Shown: positions 30,587 to 42,700, counted from the first letter of the stretch. The stretch: DNA of 64,000 bases from Simmondsia chinensis (GCA_018398585.1 JAGTTD010000026.1:1059001-1123000), one strand, 5' to 3'. Numbers and translations are program-made. Notes: generated by a model not told the origin, from the sequence alone.

Positions 30587-32812
30587 TTATGGTACAAAAC
30601 GTAACGTCGATCTACGACGAGGTTCACCACGATACTGTGAGGGTGAACCTTCCATATGAACTGAAAAACTATGTCGCGGACGTTCACGTCTACTTCCTTC
30701 TGGAGGTTCACCACGATGCTGTGAGGGTGAACCTTCCATATGAACTGAAAAACTATGTCGCGGACGTTCACGTCTACTTCCTTCTAGAGGTTCACCATGA
30801 TGCTGTGAGGGTGGAGCACCAAATGAACGGTAGTCAAACTCTTCTTCTTGCATAGCCTGTTCAAATTGATGTCGTTCACCGGCAACATCTATTGCGGTAC
30901 TGCAAGTAGTTAACCATTCTGTAGAGACAGACTCTACAGTGTGGCCAACAGTATTACGTATCCTTTGAACTGCCATTTTAGCATGCTTTTTAAGAACATC
31001 GATCTAGAAAATAGTACATTCAAATGTTAACGAAACATATTGTGGAATAAGTAAAGAGACAAATGTTGTAAAAGTGCTTACCACACGTTGAATTTGGTTG
31101 CCACTTGGATCATAACGAAGCAGGGATGGGCGCTGAACATGCACTTCACGCCGTACTATATAACGCCTAGTGATAGAGTTGTACCAACACATGTAATCTG
31201 TAGGCGATGTAGGAGGGTGACGTACATTGGCGATATAATCCATTCGTGTGTTCCATACCTCGATCCAGTTCGAATGGTAGACCTCCCAATTCTCGTCCCA
31301 CCTGCCCGAACGAGATGTATTGTGTAAGGAGTCAAGGGTGTCGATGTGATCCGGGATATGTTGTGTTAATCCAAACTGACGCAACACTCTATTAGGGCAA
31401 TGCAGCTCTACAATGCCAAAGCATATTATTGGTCCCTGATATCGCCAGATATGACGACCCTCGACACAAATCGCTGGCAAGGTGCTTAACCGAGATTGCC
31501 TGTAAGGCGTCCATTGAACCTAAGTGCAGGTAAAATAACTTATTTATTACATTAAATATTAACAATATATAATTGTGTCTGTTTTTATGTATATACCTGA
31601 TGTGGCTCTTGGATATCAAGTTGGTCCCTATAGAAGGATTGGCATTGCCTTGGATTCTCGCGGAATGTCAAGGACGCAACCCACCTGATCAAGTACAAAA
31701 TAAATTATTTTAATACATGCATAATATTACATATTCATTAAATCAAGATGTACAAAATATTTTCCCTTACTGAGATCCCAAAGGCGGCAACAGATCATTG
31801 ACTGCAAGTGGAAGCGGACGGGGCGCGGATATAAACGGTCGACCAATATGTAAATATTCCCATGACCACAACTACACATGCAATGGTACATACGAATTAG
31901 GGATTTAATACATTAAAGAATTAAACATTAATATAAGTGACCGTCCATACCTGGAGCAATAAAACACACCCGCCGATTTGGGCGCGGCCTGCCATGCAAC
32001 ACTGGCACATTTGTCTGTATAGATTGGCAAGAACAGCTGACCCCCAGCTGTACTCACTACACCCCTCCATCGTCTCAAGCAATGGAAGATAGACCATTGA
32101 TGTCCAACTACTAGTGCTGTTGGTGAACAACAGGGAACCGAACAAATTAAGGATGTAGCGTCTGGCGTGTTGTAACAACACTTGCTCATCAGCGTAAGGT
32201 GGGGGGGCTTGTGCACAAAGTTGCGCCAACCATGTACTTCTTACTAGGCTGCCCTTTAATGCTGATTCTAGGGGGGCTGCACCCAATAAATAATGACAGA
32301 GGTCCTGCCAATTGTAGGTAGTGCTACCAGTGACTGCTCGACCGTCTATGCGTAAACCTAGTAAAACGGCAACATCCTGCTGTGTTGGTGTCATCTCACC
32401 AACACGTAGGTGGAATGTATGAGTCTCCCGCCTCCACCTCTCTAATAAAGCCACAACCAATGCGTTATTAATCTGGATGTGACCTACTTGGGCCACTCCA
32501 ATGAATCCAGCTTGTACGACATAAGGTTGTATTTGTGGGCGAAGGGTTGATGGATAGTAAATCCTCACCCTGATCTCATTATTGTCCTGTAACACAAAGA
32601 CATTAAATTTATTAATCAACTATTTGAATAATTATAACTCAAAATTATATGACAAATATCAATTAACAGCATACCCTTTCATTCCAAACATCCTCCGATC
32701 AATGACGCTCCTGAAGACGCAACACAGACCTGTCATTTGGACCTGGATTTTGCTCACCATACCGAGCAGTCGAGGTCGAAGTCGAAGCATGTCCTCCTAG
32801 TGTTCTTACCAT
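30587..32812 (-). pseudogene. Plant mobile domain (PMD-C, MAIN/MAIL-like) gene carried by the MULE
   Basis: Six minus-strand exons with GT..AG introns: 32812-32675, 32586-31951, 31871-31771, 31684-31597, 31519-31082 and 31003-30587. They join in frame to 606 codons with one stop, TGA at 32701-32699 (codon 38, in a block where CGA/Arg is expected). Recognisable PMD blocks are VLRLQERH, HLRVGEMTPTQQDVAVLLGL, NWQDLCHYLLG, YSWGSAVLANLYRQMC, IGGCVLLLQLW, QVQWTPYR, LPAICVEGRHIWR, GPIICFGIVELHCPNRVLRQ and FGLTQHIP. PMD proteins occur in MULEs and retroelements and as host genes (Arabidopsis MAIN, MAIL1) needed for genome stability and transposon silencing. Their biochemical activity is unclear. The last exon encodes an 84-bp in-frame tandem repeat. 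Apart from the one nonsense codon, the frame and splice sites look preserved. Confidence 0.85.
30621..30815. repeat. 84-bp in-frame tandem repeat in the PMD C-terminus
   Basis: GGTTCACCACGAT-type starts fall at 30621, 30705 and 30789, i.e. two full 84-bp units and part of a third. Each unit encodes 28 residues including PSQHRGEPPEGSRRERPRH and HSFSVHMEG. Its length keeps the frame open. Confidence 0.9.
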
Positions 32813-32974
32813 ATCTCTAAAAAAACTGAAAATAGAAACCAATGGGCTAACAATAAAATTACACATATTACAGCTTTCTTATCAAGCACAACACAAGAAA
32901 GAAAATATATTTATTATTATTATGTAATTACAGTAAATAATACATCAAATGCAAGTATGAACCTAAGTACAATA

Positions 32975-35420
32975 TTATTGCTGTCTATTAGGACATATTT
33001 TTTTATTATGCCCCCTTTTACTACATATGCTACATTTATTTTTGGACAAGCCCTCCCTTGCATCTATTTCGTTATGTAGTCGGGTTGAGCGTGGCCGTCC
33101 TCTACCATGCCTCCACCTTGTGTGATCTGCAACCACTATAGGTCCAATGTACTCGGGCCATAGAGACTGATTGGGAAGGGGGTGAAACAATGGAGCATAC
33201 GCACTTGCATACATGGCAAGGCTTAAAATGCATCAACATATTGTCCGAACTCGAGCCGAGAAGCGGTACAACATGCCATCACATGTGAGCATAGACGATG
33301 AAACTGTTGCCATGTACTACAAGTGCAACTCCATTCGTTCAGCGTTACAGTATGGCGAGTCTCCCTTCTGTATCCTGATTCAGTCTGCCTACTCGGAGTT
33401 GTTACCTGGAACTCCATAGTGTTTCGATCAAACAACGTTATTGTATGTCTTCTTGATTTCAAGGTGGCAAGTTCTATTTCAGCAAAGACTTTCGGCGGCC
33501 ATAAAAGACCCTGTGAAAAATATGCCCCGGCCACATCCCTGCGATTGACAAAATATTTATTGCATCGATAAAATGTCATCTCCACAAGGGCAGTTACTGG
33601 GAAGGCTCGTCCCACTTTCAAAACGCTGTTGAACACTTCCGATATATTAGTGGTCAGGTTGCCATAGCGATAACCACCATCATACGAAAGTGCCCAACGT
33701 TCTTTAGGCTCCCGTTCAATCCACTCTCTGATCTCATCATTGGTGTGTATAAAATGGTAATACAAAGCATCGAACTTCCTCCTAGAAGGTTCCCTCGCCA
33801 TCTCACTCAACTTCTTCTTCATTGTAGCGTTTTTAAATCTGTGATTAAAGTTACTAACAAGGTGGCGAGTGCAGTAACAATGCTGCCCTTCAGGCTCAGG
33901 CCAAATGATTGACATCCCATTCTTGATGCCAGCATGTCGATCAGATATAATACATATCGGCTGGCGATCGCCAGTCACATATGTACGCAGACAAAACAGG
34001 AACCAACCCCAACTCCATGCATCCTCTTGGTCTACAAGAGCAAAACACAATGGGTATATACCATTGTTAGCGTCAAATGCGACAGCTACCAGCAGCTTCC
34101 CCATATATTTCCCATATAAATGGGTACCAACGATACTAATAAGTAGACGGCAACTCTTGAATCCCTCAATAGATGCACCAAAAGCCCAAAAAACTCCACG
34201 AAAGATTGCCTCATCTCCCACCACGCTTTTATATTGCCAATCGACAATAGTGCCTGGATTTGACTGTTGCAATGCAGTGAGTAGCTTAGGTAGCATCGGA
34301 AATGCATCCTCATGGGAGCCAAACAACCGCTCAATCACTTCCTGTTTTGCTATCCATGCCTTCCGATACGAAATGTTGTATCCATGTTGTTGTTGTACTG
34401 TTGCTCGAATTGCTGTAATATTCATTTTAAGATCAGTAGTCACAATAGGTGACACTATAGTTGCAACAAAATTTGATGTCAAGGCATGGTGATCTTCTGC
34501 CAATACAGTGGTAGAACATATATGTGGCCCCCTAAAACCGAAATCTCAAATGCCCCTAGTCTTTGTTTGAGCGCCCCACGTAGATACCAGTTGCATTGTG
34601 GTGCTTGCACACACCTTAGGGCTACGTAAGTAGGCTTCGACCGGTGCACTATATATTCAAGCTTGTTTTTTATGTGCCACTCCTTAACTGCATTGACTAA
34701 TTCTTCCTTCGTTTGGAACACTTGTCCCTCCTTCAAGATAGTTCCTGTTGCCCCAGTTCTTCTACTTTCCTTCCAGTCATAACATACTGCCTGGTCTGCC
34801 CATGAGACATCTTCGAATTCAGGAACGGGAGCTTGGGCAAATGAAGGCCTGGCACCATCATCATTATCATGTAGTTCATCCTTGTCATCGTCCAACCCCA
34901 GATCTGCATCTTCATCGGATGCCTTGGAATCATTGTTGGCATAAGCCCTATCAAACATGGTTGTGCTTTCGTTTGCAACCATTCCAGCAACCAGTGAAAC
35001 GCCCACCATTGGACCTCTAGATGCCTCAACTACAGTATGCGACACACGATGTTGAGCTCTTCCCGCAACATTCACAGCAGTTACATACAATTCTATGTAT
35101 GTTGCCCTATTTTCTAAAGCCATTTCGAACATAGACCTCAATGCCGTTGGACAAACGATCTCAATAGGTGTGTATCGCATAGGATTATGAGATAACAACA
35201 TTCTCCATGTAATCGCAATATCAATTGTGTTATGATTCCATCCAGTAAATTCATGCATCATTTCCTTCAAATCTGGAAGAGAAATTCCAGACTGCACCCT
35301 AAGTATGAACTGCCTTCCACCCATGTAATCAACACTATCAACAGTTTGCACCGTATCTCCATCATAATGACACAATAATGTGACTATGTTACACGCCATA
35401 ATTTGTAGACTGAGTCTCAA
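32975..35420 (-). pseudogene. MURA-type MULE transposase, frameshifted
   Basis: Three minus-strand frames follow one another: 35420-34479 (N-terminal MuDR region; likely start ATG 35399, MACNIVTLL; acidic linker; then a FAR1/MuDR-like zinc-binding-type block ALRCVQAPQCNWYLRGA), 34503-33223 (catalytic core) and 33214-32975 (C-terminal zinc knuckle CSICSKRGHNKKIC, CX2CX4HX4C). The joins need one-base frameshifts, the first in a G run near 34530 and the second near 33215. In the core, GTHLYGKYMGKLL, the second Asp in IISDRH, an NISEVFNSVLK block and a SWIM finger (CTCSTWQQFHRLCSH) are present. The usual Asp before GTHLYGKY is Val (residue 125 of the 426-residue segment), so the DDE triad is broken. 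It would act on the element ends in the nucleus if intact. Confidence 0.9.
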
Positions 35421-36090
35421 TTAAAAACATACAATGTAATATTAATAACATTACAGAGTATCTAACAATATTATATCAAACTAAGAAATGCAACATATTA
35501 ACTCTGTATTATTCATATAATATAAAACATACAATGTCCCTTATTTTTCTATCAAAATTACCGTTTTCTAATTATTTTTAATTCTGCTTATATCATTCTA
35601 TTCTCACACATTTTTTCATAATAACAAATAAATTATTATAGCAACCTCTTATTCAATTTTATATTAAAAATTCTAAATTGCATCTCTAAATTGTATTTAT
35701 AGTATAAAAATTTTATCTTATATGAATAATATAATAGTTTTTCTAAAAATTTTTAATGTCTTACAAATTCGAATAATTTTAAAATAATTGTAATACATAT
35801 AAAAAATAAAATTACATCCCTAAATTGCTCAAAATATAGAATTTAAATATTTACAAAATTTGTAATATATATAACATTCTAATAATCATGTAGTCAATAA
35901 TAAGTGAGTATTAATTGTGTTATATTACATTAAAATAAAACATAAATTTTATGATATACTATTATATATAATATATTCTAGCAACCTCTTATTTAATATT
36001 ATATTCATAAATAAATTTTATAATATACAATTATATATATTGTAATTATTACATTAATATTACTAAACAAACCTAATAAAATATATTCTA
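35421..36090. other. AT-rich 5' region of the MULE
   Basis: Non-coding, very AT-rich sequence between the transposase start and the nested MITE; promoter sequence is presumably here. Similar AT-rich DNA continues at 36507-37174. Confidence 0.5.
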
Positions 36091-36506
36091 GGGTAAATTA
36101 CAGAAAACTCTCATGTCTTTTGCTTCAAAAATAGAAAACCCCTTTACAAATAAAAGCACTCACAAAACCCCCTTACTTTTAAAAATTTATCACTTAACCC
36201 CCATGTAACTTATTTTTGACCATTTTGCCCCAATGTTTAATTTTGTTTTCAGGAAAAGGTTATATATTATTAGACAAAAATTTAATATTTTATATTTTTA
36301 GCAAAAAAAAATTAATAAAATTTTTGATATTAATAAAAATATAATTATTTTAAAATTTTAAGAAAAAAATATTATGAGATAAAACATAATTTGGGGGCAA
36401 AGTGAAAAAATTTTCCAAAGTTATGAGATTTAGTGAGTGGTTTTATTTGAGAGGGGGGTTTTCTATTTTTGAAGTAAAAGTCAATGGGATTTTCTGTAAT
36501 TTACCT
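36091..36506. mobile_element. Mutator-type MITE nested in the MULE
   Basis: 416 bp. Inverted ends of about 65 bp: GGGTAAATTACAGAAAA at the left and the inverse TTTTCTGTAATTTACC at the right, then TTCAAAAATAGAAAACCCC in both. It is flanked by an exact 9-bp duplication TATATTCTA (36082-36090, 36507-36515). Non-coding. It is younger than the MULE insertion or travelled with it. Confidence 0.88.
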
Positions 36507-37174
36507 TATATTCTATAATCATGTCAGATAATATTTTTTCTGACAATTCTTAATATATATATATATAAGAAATTTACATCTCTAAATTGCTCAAAATATA
36601 GAATTTAAATATCTACAAAATATTTTAAATGCATAAAGGTATCACAACCAGTTAAAATTGCCATATAATAAAGTTTAACACTGAAAAATAATATAAGCTA
36701 TAAAAAATTACGAATATATTAAAATATAACATAAAATATACAATTAATAATTTTTTCAGTATAATATTATTCAATATTATATTAACAAATAAATTTTTTA
36801 ATTTGCTATTATATATATTATAATCACTATATTAACTTTACTAATCAATCTAATAATATTACTATAATAACAAATTCCTACAAAATAATATGACATTATA
36901 ATATAAAAGCATTAACAAATTTAAAAATGATAATAATAACGACCTACATAACTGTGAAAATAAAGTGGAGATTGGAAGTTTTTTTTGAGAGGATAATAGG
37001 TTGAAAGATGTATTTAAGTAATTGAGTGTTGTGAAAAATATTGAAGAAATTGGTGGTATTTATAGAGGTAAAAGTGAAGATGAAGGGGATGAAGAAGATG
37101 AAAATGGAGGAAAAAGAGTAGGTTGAAGAAGAAGATGAAAATGAAGGGAAAAAGCAGGTCACGGGTATAGTACT

Positions 37175-37425
37175 GTGCGCGTACGGACGCTCCCAAAGAG
37201 CCGTCTAATGGCTTCCCATAGACGGCACCTAAGGGACGCCGTTAGAAATGGCGTCCCATTACACGGCTCTAAGGGACGCCGTTGTCCGACAGGTAACGTC
37301 AACCACTGCTCAACGGCGTTTCCTATTGATGCTACGGTAAAGTGTGCCATTTTGGTAAATATTTTTTCAACTATGCTATTTTGATAATTTTTTTTGCAAA
37401 AGGTACCACTTTGATAATTTATTCC
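37175..37425. repeat. MULE terminal inverted repeat, right
   Basis: Inverse of the left end. Read inward from 37425 it begins GGAATAAATTATC and then runs through GCAAAAAAAATTATC to the AACGGCGTCCC cluster. Confidence 0.9.
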
Positions 37426-37680
37426 ATGATCTCACACCACTCTTTTTGCCAATTACTATGACAAAAGTTATATTTACAGTTATATCTAATGAGAAGTCCC
37501 TTCTCCTCTAGAATTGCGTAACATTCTAATCCGCATTTAAAATTTATGGCAAATATTAGCTACAACATTTCAAAATCCATTTTACAATGCATAATGATTA
37601 TTCACAAGGAATTAATTTCAACAAATTCAAAAAAATAATAAACTAATTTAAATGAAATAAAAAAATAAGAGATTACTTAC

Positions 37681-37797
37681 AACAATAACAACAATTCCAG
37701 TGCCTCAAGGGCTCCCACATAAGCGGGGTCTAGGGGGTAGATGTAACCAGCCTTCCCCCTTTAGAGTGTCAGCCTGAAGAGAGGCTGTTTCCGAAAA
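37681..37797 (-). repeat. RTE-tail retroposon copy, reverse
   Basis: (CAATAA)n-like tail, CAGTGCCTCAAGGGCTCCC, GCGGGGTCTAGGGGG and GAGAGGCTGTTTCCG. AAGAGATTA occurs on both sides and may be part of the target duplication. It lies just upstream of DPH5. Confidence 0.7.
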
Positions 37798-37904
37798 TTC
37801 TCAATCTAAAGAGATTAATTAAAAAAAAAAAAAAATAGAAGTACAAGGTACTAACTGGGTAAATAACTCTAACAAAAACACTCTTCGCTTTGGACCCATA
37901 AAAA

Positions 37905-38015
37905 TAAAACCCTCTGCTCTCCCTCCGCCACCGGCAACCGTCCGCCGCCGTGTCCTCCTCCTCCTCCTCCTCTCTCTCTCTCCCCCCCTCTCTTTCTCTC
38001 TCTAGGGTTCAAAAT
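37905..38015 (+). promoter_or_regulatory. CT-rich leader of DPH5
   Basis: Pyrimidine-rich tract (CTCCTCCTCCTCC, then TCTCTCTCTC and TTTCTCTCTCTAGGG) 130-230 bp upstream of the DPH5 start codon. It resembles the Y-patch/CT-rich leaders of plant housekeeping genes. TSS position unknown. Confidence 0.45.
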
Positions 38016-38136
38016 CCGGAAAATTTGACCCAGTTTTGCATCAGAAGCACAAGGAGTGAAAATCGTCACAGAAATTGGAAGATCTATCGATCAATTTGAC
38101 CTAATTAGAGATTAGATAGAGAGAGATTAGAGAGAG

Positions 38137-39753
38137 ATGCTATATGTGATAGGGTTAGGATTGGGAGACGAGAAGGACATAACAGTGAGAGGACTTGAAG
38201 CTGTACGCAAATGCGAGAAGGTGTACATTGAAGCCTACACTTCTCTCCTCTCCTTTGGCATCTCCTCTCATGGCCTCTCTTCTCTGGTACTTTCACTTTC
38301 CTTCTTCTTATGATTTCTCTTCTTAGTTTGAGGATTGTTTCGTATGCTTTTCAATTAAAGTTTTGATTTTTTTGGAAAATAAGGAAATTATTGTATAGTT
38401 TTTTGAAATTTGAACATTTATTACTTATATACCTTTGTTTCAAGCAATAGTTTAGAGTGTCTCAAAGCATATATCTTTTATTTTAGGGTTGTTATGCACT
38501 GTGATTTCAATGTCTTGCTCATAGTGTCAATTTAGTCCTATGATGAACTGGAAGTTAAATTAATGACTTACTTGAACAACCCAGTCACGTCTGATGCAAG
38601 TAACTTAATACAAACCCACCATTTGGCCCAATCTAAACCAACCCGTGACCCGGTCATTAAGAAATGAATGACCAACTTAACTTCAGTTTCATAATAAGAC
38701 TAAATACAACAACAATAAACCTAGTGCTTGAAAAGGCTCCCACAAAGCTAGGGTCTGGAGAGGGTGAATGCATACAGCCTTACCTCTATAAGGTGCTATT
38801 CTGAAGGGAGGTTGTTTCCGAATAATAAGACTAAAAGCTTAAGACTAAATTCACACTATAGACAATATCTATGTACCTATAGCGTAATTATGGTGTTTGA
38901 TTCAAAATCTCGAGCATTTGTAGGAAAAATTGTATGGGAAGGCATTGGAGGTAGCTGATAGAGAAATGGTGGAGGAAAAGGCCGATATTATGCTCTCTCA
39001 AGCTCAAGACTCTGATGTTGCTTTCCTTGTTGTTGGTGACCCTTTTGGGTATTCATTTTTCTTCTTCTTTCTTATTGTTGTTTGGATTATTTCTTTTGTT
39101 TGGATTATTGAATGGGCAAGAGTAGAATAGGAGGGTAGGAGTAGAGTCTAAGACCCTTAGGCAAGCTTAACCTCTAGGGTAGGACTTTTAGGCTAGCTTA
39201 GTCTCTGTCCATGCCCATTCTCCTTCTTATTATCCTTCTCCTGCTCATTATTCTTCTTCTTTTTCTCCTTCTCCTCCTTCTTCTACTCTTTATTTATATA
39301 TTTATGCATGGCTATTAATTGTTGGTTTTTGCAGGCACTCAACTACTACTTCAGGTTGGGGGTCCTCGGAAACAGTCTCCTTTCCTGCCGGAAGGGGTAA
39401 GGCTGCGTACACCACCCCCCCAGACCCTGCGTTTTGCGGGAGCCGCAAGGCACTGGGACTGTTGTTGTTGTTGTTGTTGTTGGTCTCTCGTCATTTTCGT
39501 TGTCCAAAATAATTCCTAATGTTTGTATGTTTGCTTAAATTGATCCCTTATTATGTTTTATTATGTGACTACATTGGTCTCCCATGTGGTGACTAACGCC
39601 AGGTGAAGTTCAAAGAATGAGAGACTAATTTTGTTATATGATATGAAGGACTATTTTAGACTAAGAAAAGATAAGAGACTAATTTGAACAAACTTACAAA
39701 AATTAAGGACTACTATGAATAAAGAAAAAGACAAGGGACCAAGTTGAATACAG

Positions 39754-39784
<31 letters not shown>

Positions 39785-42700
39785 CCCAGTGCCTCGCGGC
39801 TCCCGCAATAAGCAGGGTCTGGGAGGGGTGGATGTACGCAGCCTTACCCCTTCCGAGTGGAAAGGAGACTGTTTTCGAGGACCCCCAACCTGAAGTGTGT
39901 GTAAACCTGCAAGTACAGAAATCAATTTATCACCAATGGATTTAGTAAAAATAAGGGACCAAGTTGAATAAACTTACAAATATTAGGGATCAACAACAAC
40001 AACAGACCCAGTGCCTGGCAACAGGGTAAAGAGGGGTAAATGAGGGTAAGGGTAAAGAGGGGTTAAGAGGGGTAAAGGGGGGGAAGATAAGGTAATATTC
40101 TACCCTTGTTTGGATGTGTCAAATTAAGAGGGGTAAGGGTAAAGAGGGGTAAATGAGTTACCCTTGTTTGGCAATTGGGTAAATGGGTAAGGGTAAAGAG
40201 AGTTATAGTTAAAATAAGGGTAAAAATGTCAAATTTTTTTAAAAATTACCCTTACCCCCCAATTTGGGGGTTAAAGAAATTGGGGGTAAAGAGGGGTAAT
40301 GGGGGGTAACGGGGGGTAAAAAATGTTACGCTCGGGCTTGAACCACGAACGTAAACTAAGTAATATGCATATAGGTTGAGAGTTTGAGATGAGATAGAAG
40401 GGAAATTAGATGAGAAATAGAGAAATTAGAGTTTAGATGAGAGAAAGAAAGGAGAGGGGATGAGAAGATAGGGTTTAATCTCAAATGAGATTGATTTTGA
40501 TTACTTTTCATTGAATGATTTCAATTACAGCTGAATGAACTATTTATAAGCAAACTAATACAAGTTAAGCAATGAATCTAGACTTATTTCTCTAACCCAC
40601 TCAGCTAGGAACAATCTAGAAACATCTAGAATATACTAACTATCATTTAAATCCTAATTAGTGTTATTGGCGCCAAAATATAGCAGCAGCAAACGAGCAC
40701 GGACAGCAGCAGCAGCACAAAAGCAGAACAGCAGCAGATTTAACAGAATTTAACTGAATTTTAACTGCCAACTGAAATTCCCGCCAATAAGTCCATTTAA
40801 ATCCATGCCTCGGATTCTCGGTTTGTAACAAAAAATTACCCCCCATTACCCCCCTTTACCCCTCGAACAACTTTGCCAAACAGGGGTAGAAATTTACCCC
40901 CCTTTACCCCGTTGCCAAACAGGGGGTCAAGGGCTCCCGCATAAGCGGGATCTGGGAGGGGTGAATGTACGCAACCTTACCCCTTCAGGGTGTAACCCTG
41001 CCGAGAGGCTGTTTCGGAGGACCCCCAACCTTATAGGGTTGGCAACACGAGGACTTCCCAGGTGGCCACTCATCCTGGTACTACTCTTGTGGTGCTCGCT
41101 CATCCTGGTACTATTCTCGTCCTAGCACGCTTAATTTCGGAGTTTTAATGGGACTCGGTTGGATTAGTGCCTGGTAAATGAACCCTTACAAATATCAGGG
41201 ATCAATAGCATATCAGGGATCAATAGCATAAATACCTCCTTTTTTGCATTCATTTTGTTGCTTGTCTTTTGATATGTTTTTGTGAAATTCACCCCTGTTT
41301 CTATACTTCTCAAGATACTTTGCATAGACCCGGTATCCTAGCACATTTGAGGTAGGACTCATTGGGAAGAGCCGATTCTGATGTTTTAGGAGTCCCAAAT
41401 TAAGTTTTGATTTGCGTGTCGTATTTTTTTAACTGGAGATGTCAAGATCAACTCAAGCACACCTTCAATGATCTTTATATTATAATACCAGTTAATATGT
41501 AGATCATTTATGTTTTATACGTACAAGTACGTTTGTGATGTGTCATATAAAGGCCGTTATTTCTTCTATTATAAACAGAGATGTACAATAAAAGAAAATT
41601 CATGTTATAATTAATTTTCAAAAGAAGGCTTCAACAAATTGAGGGAAGCAATTGCTTGGGTTGTTTTAGGTCTTGACCAGCCCTAAGGCTCGAGGTGGGT
41701 TGAGAGTTAAAAAAAAAAAAAAAAGTGAATTTCTTTATCCTCATGAGGAAATCATTCTCTACCGTACAAGGGAAGAATAATATTAGGCAAATATGTGTAT
41801 CCTTTATATTAAATATATACAGATGTGCCTATAATATATCATACATAGGCTGTTATTTATCCAATTATAAATTGTGAACTAGTACTACAGTTTTGTCTTA
41901 GAAAAGGCTTTAAGAAACTGCTTCTGTTGTTTTTTACCAGTCCTTTTCTAATCGAATGGTGCGTGAATTTCTTTATGCTCCGTCTTCGTGTATGTTAGTG
42001 TTGTGTTTATGAAGTCATTCGATCAACACCTCTGTTAGTGAAAAACGCATATAATCCATATTCAAACTTTCCCATCTAAAAAGTGCGTTTACGTGTAATT
42101 TCTACTGACATGCTAAAATATAAGAAAGACATGCTAAAAGACATGTTTTCTTGATATTATCTGTACAATATATGTATTATAACACCTATTCGTATTTTTC
42201 AGATTTCAAAAATAAATGATAATCGAAAACAATCAATATCTGCACCTAAATTAAATATTCATGTTTTGTATTTTAATAAATTTATAACTTTAGCTCTCAA
42301 ATTATTAATTTTATTCCTATCATTTATTATATTTTGTGGTTCTGCTACCGCTATTATGACTAACATTATCCTTTATTTTTATAAGTCAATAAAGTTTTGA
42401 CTGAAATTTTTTTCTATGAAGCCGAATAATATACCTACGAATTAACTCACATTTATTCCCTTACTATACTTTCTCGACATGGAAATTGATTTTGCGTTTT
42501 TAATACGAGTCACAGTGCAACAACACACTCTGACCTCGTCGTTCGTGCAAAGCAAATGGGGATTGAGGTGAAGGTGGTACACAATGCATCAGTGATGAAT
42601 GCAATTGGAGTTTGCGGATTGCAGCTTTATCGCTATGGAGAGACGGTGTCGATTCCGTTCTTTACCGAAACGTGGAGGCCTGACAGTTTTTATGAAAAGA

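Larger units (their letters stand above)
30115..37425 (-). mobile_element. Mutator-like element (MULE) carrying a PMD/MAIN-like gene
   Basis: A 7,311-bp element with long inverted ends (about 30115-30390 and 37175-37425). Both begin (G)GAATAAATTA and both contain GCAAAAAAAATTA, GTTGAAAAAATATTTACC and clustered AACGGCGTC motifs. It is flanked by an exact 9-bp duplication ATGATCTCA (30106-30114, 37426-37434), diagnostic of Mutator transposition. On the minus strand it holds a MURA-type transposase gene (35420 to 32975) and then a spliced plant-mobile-domain gene (32812 to 30587). Both are mutated, so this copy is not autonomous now. A Mutator-type MITE (36091-36506) is nested in its AT-rich 5' part. 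Confidence 0.93.
39993..41188 (-). mobile_element. 5S rRNA-derived SINE, split by a nested transposon
   Basis: Reverse-oriented. Tail and first 24 bp at 39993-40016, rest at 40927-41188. The right part includes the body and the complement of the 5S box C region, box A region and start (GGAGTTTTAATGGGACTCGG, TAGTGCCTGGTAAATG). The 5S part has a small internal duplication of CATCCTGGTACTA. Flanking repeats at 39977-39992 and 41189-41204 are 16 bp with one mismatch (CAAATATTAGGGATCA). In DPH5 intron 2. Confidence 0.88.

Noticed and set aside
30589..30855. Plus-strand ORF opposite the PMD last exon
   Set aside because: It is the antisense of the 84-bp repeat, whose unit length keeps several frames open; the minus-strand frame has the supported gene structure.
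33905..34492. 195-residue plus-strand ORF
   Set aside because: Antisense of the MULE transposase core; no domain of its own.
40017..40330. Interstitial telomeric repeat
   Set aside because: The units are GGGGTAAA-like rather than the plant TTTAGGG, and they form inverted ends of a transposon together with 40840-40926.
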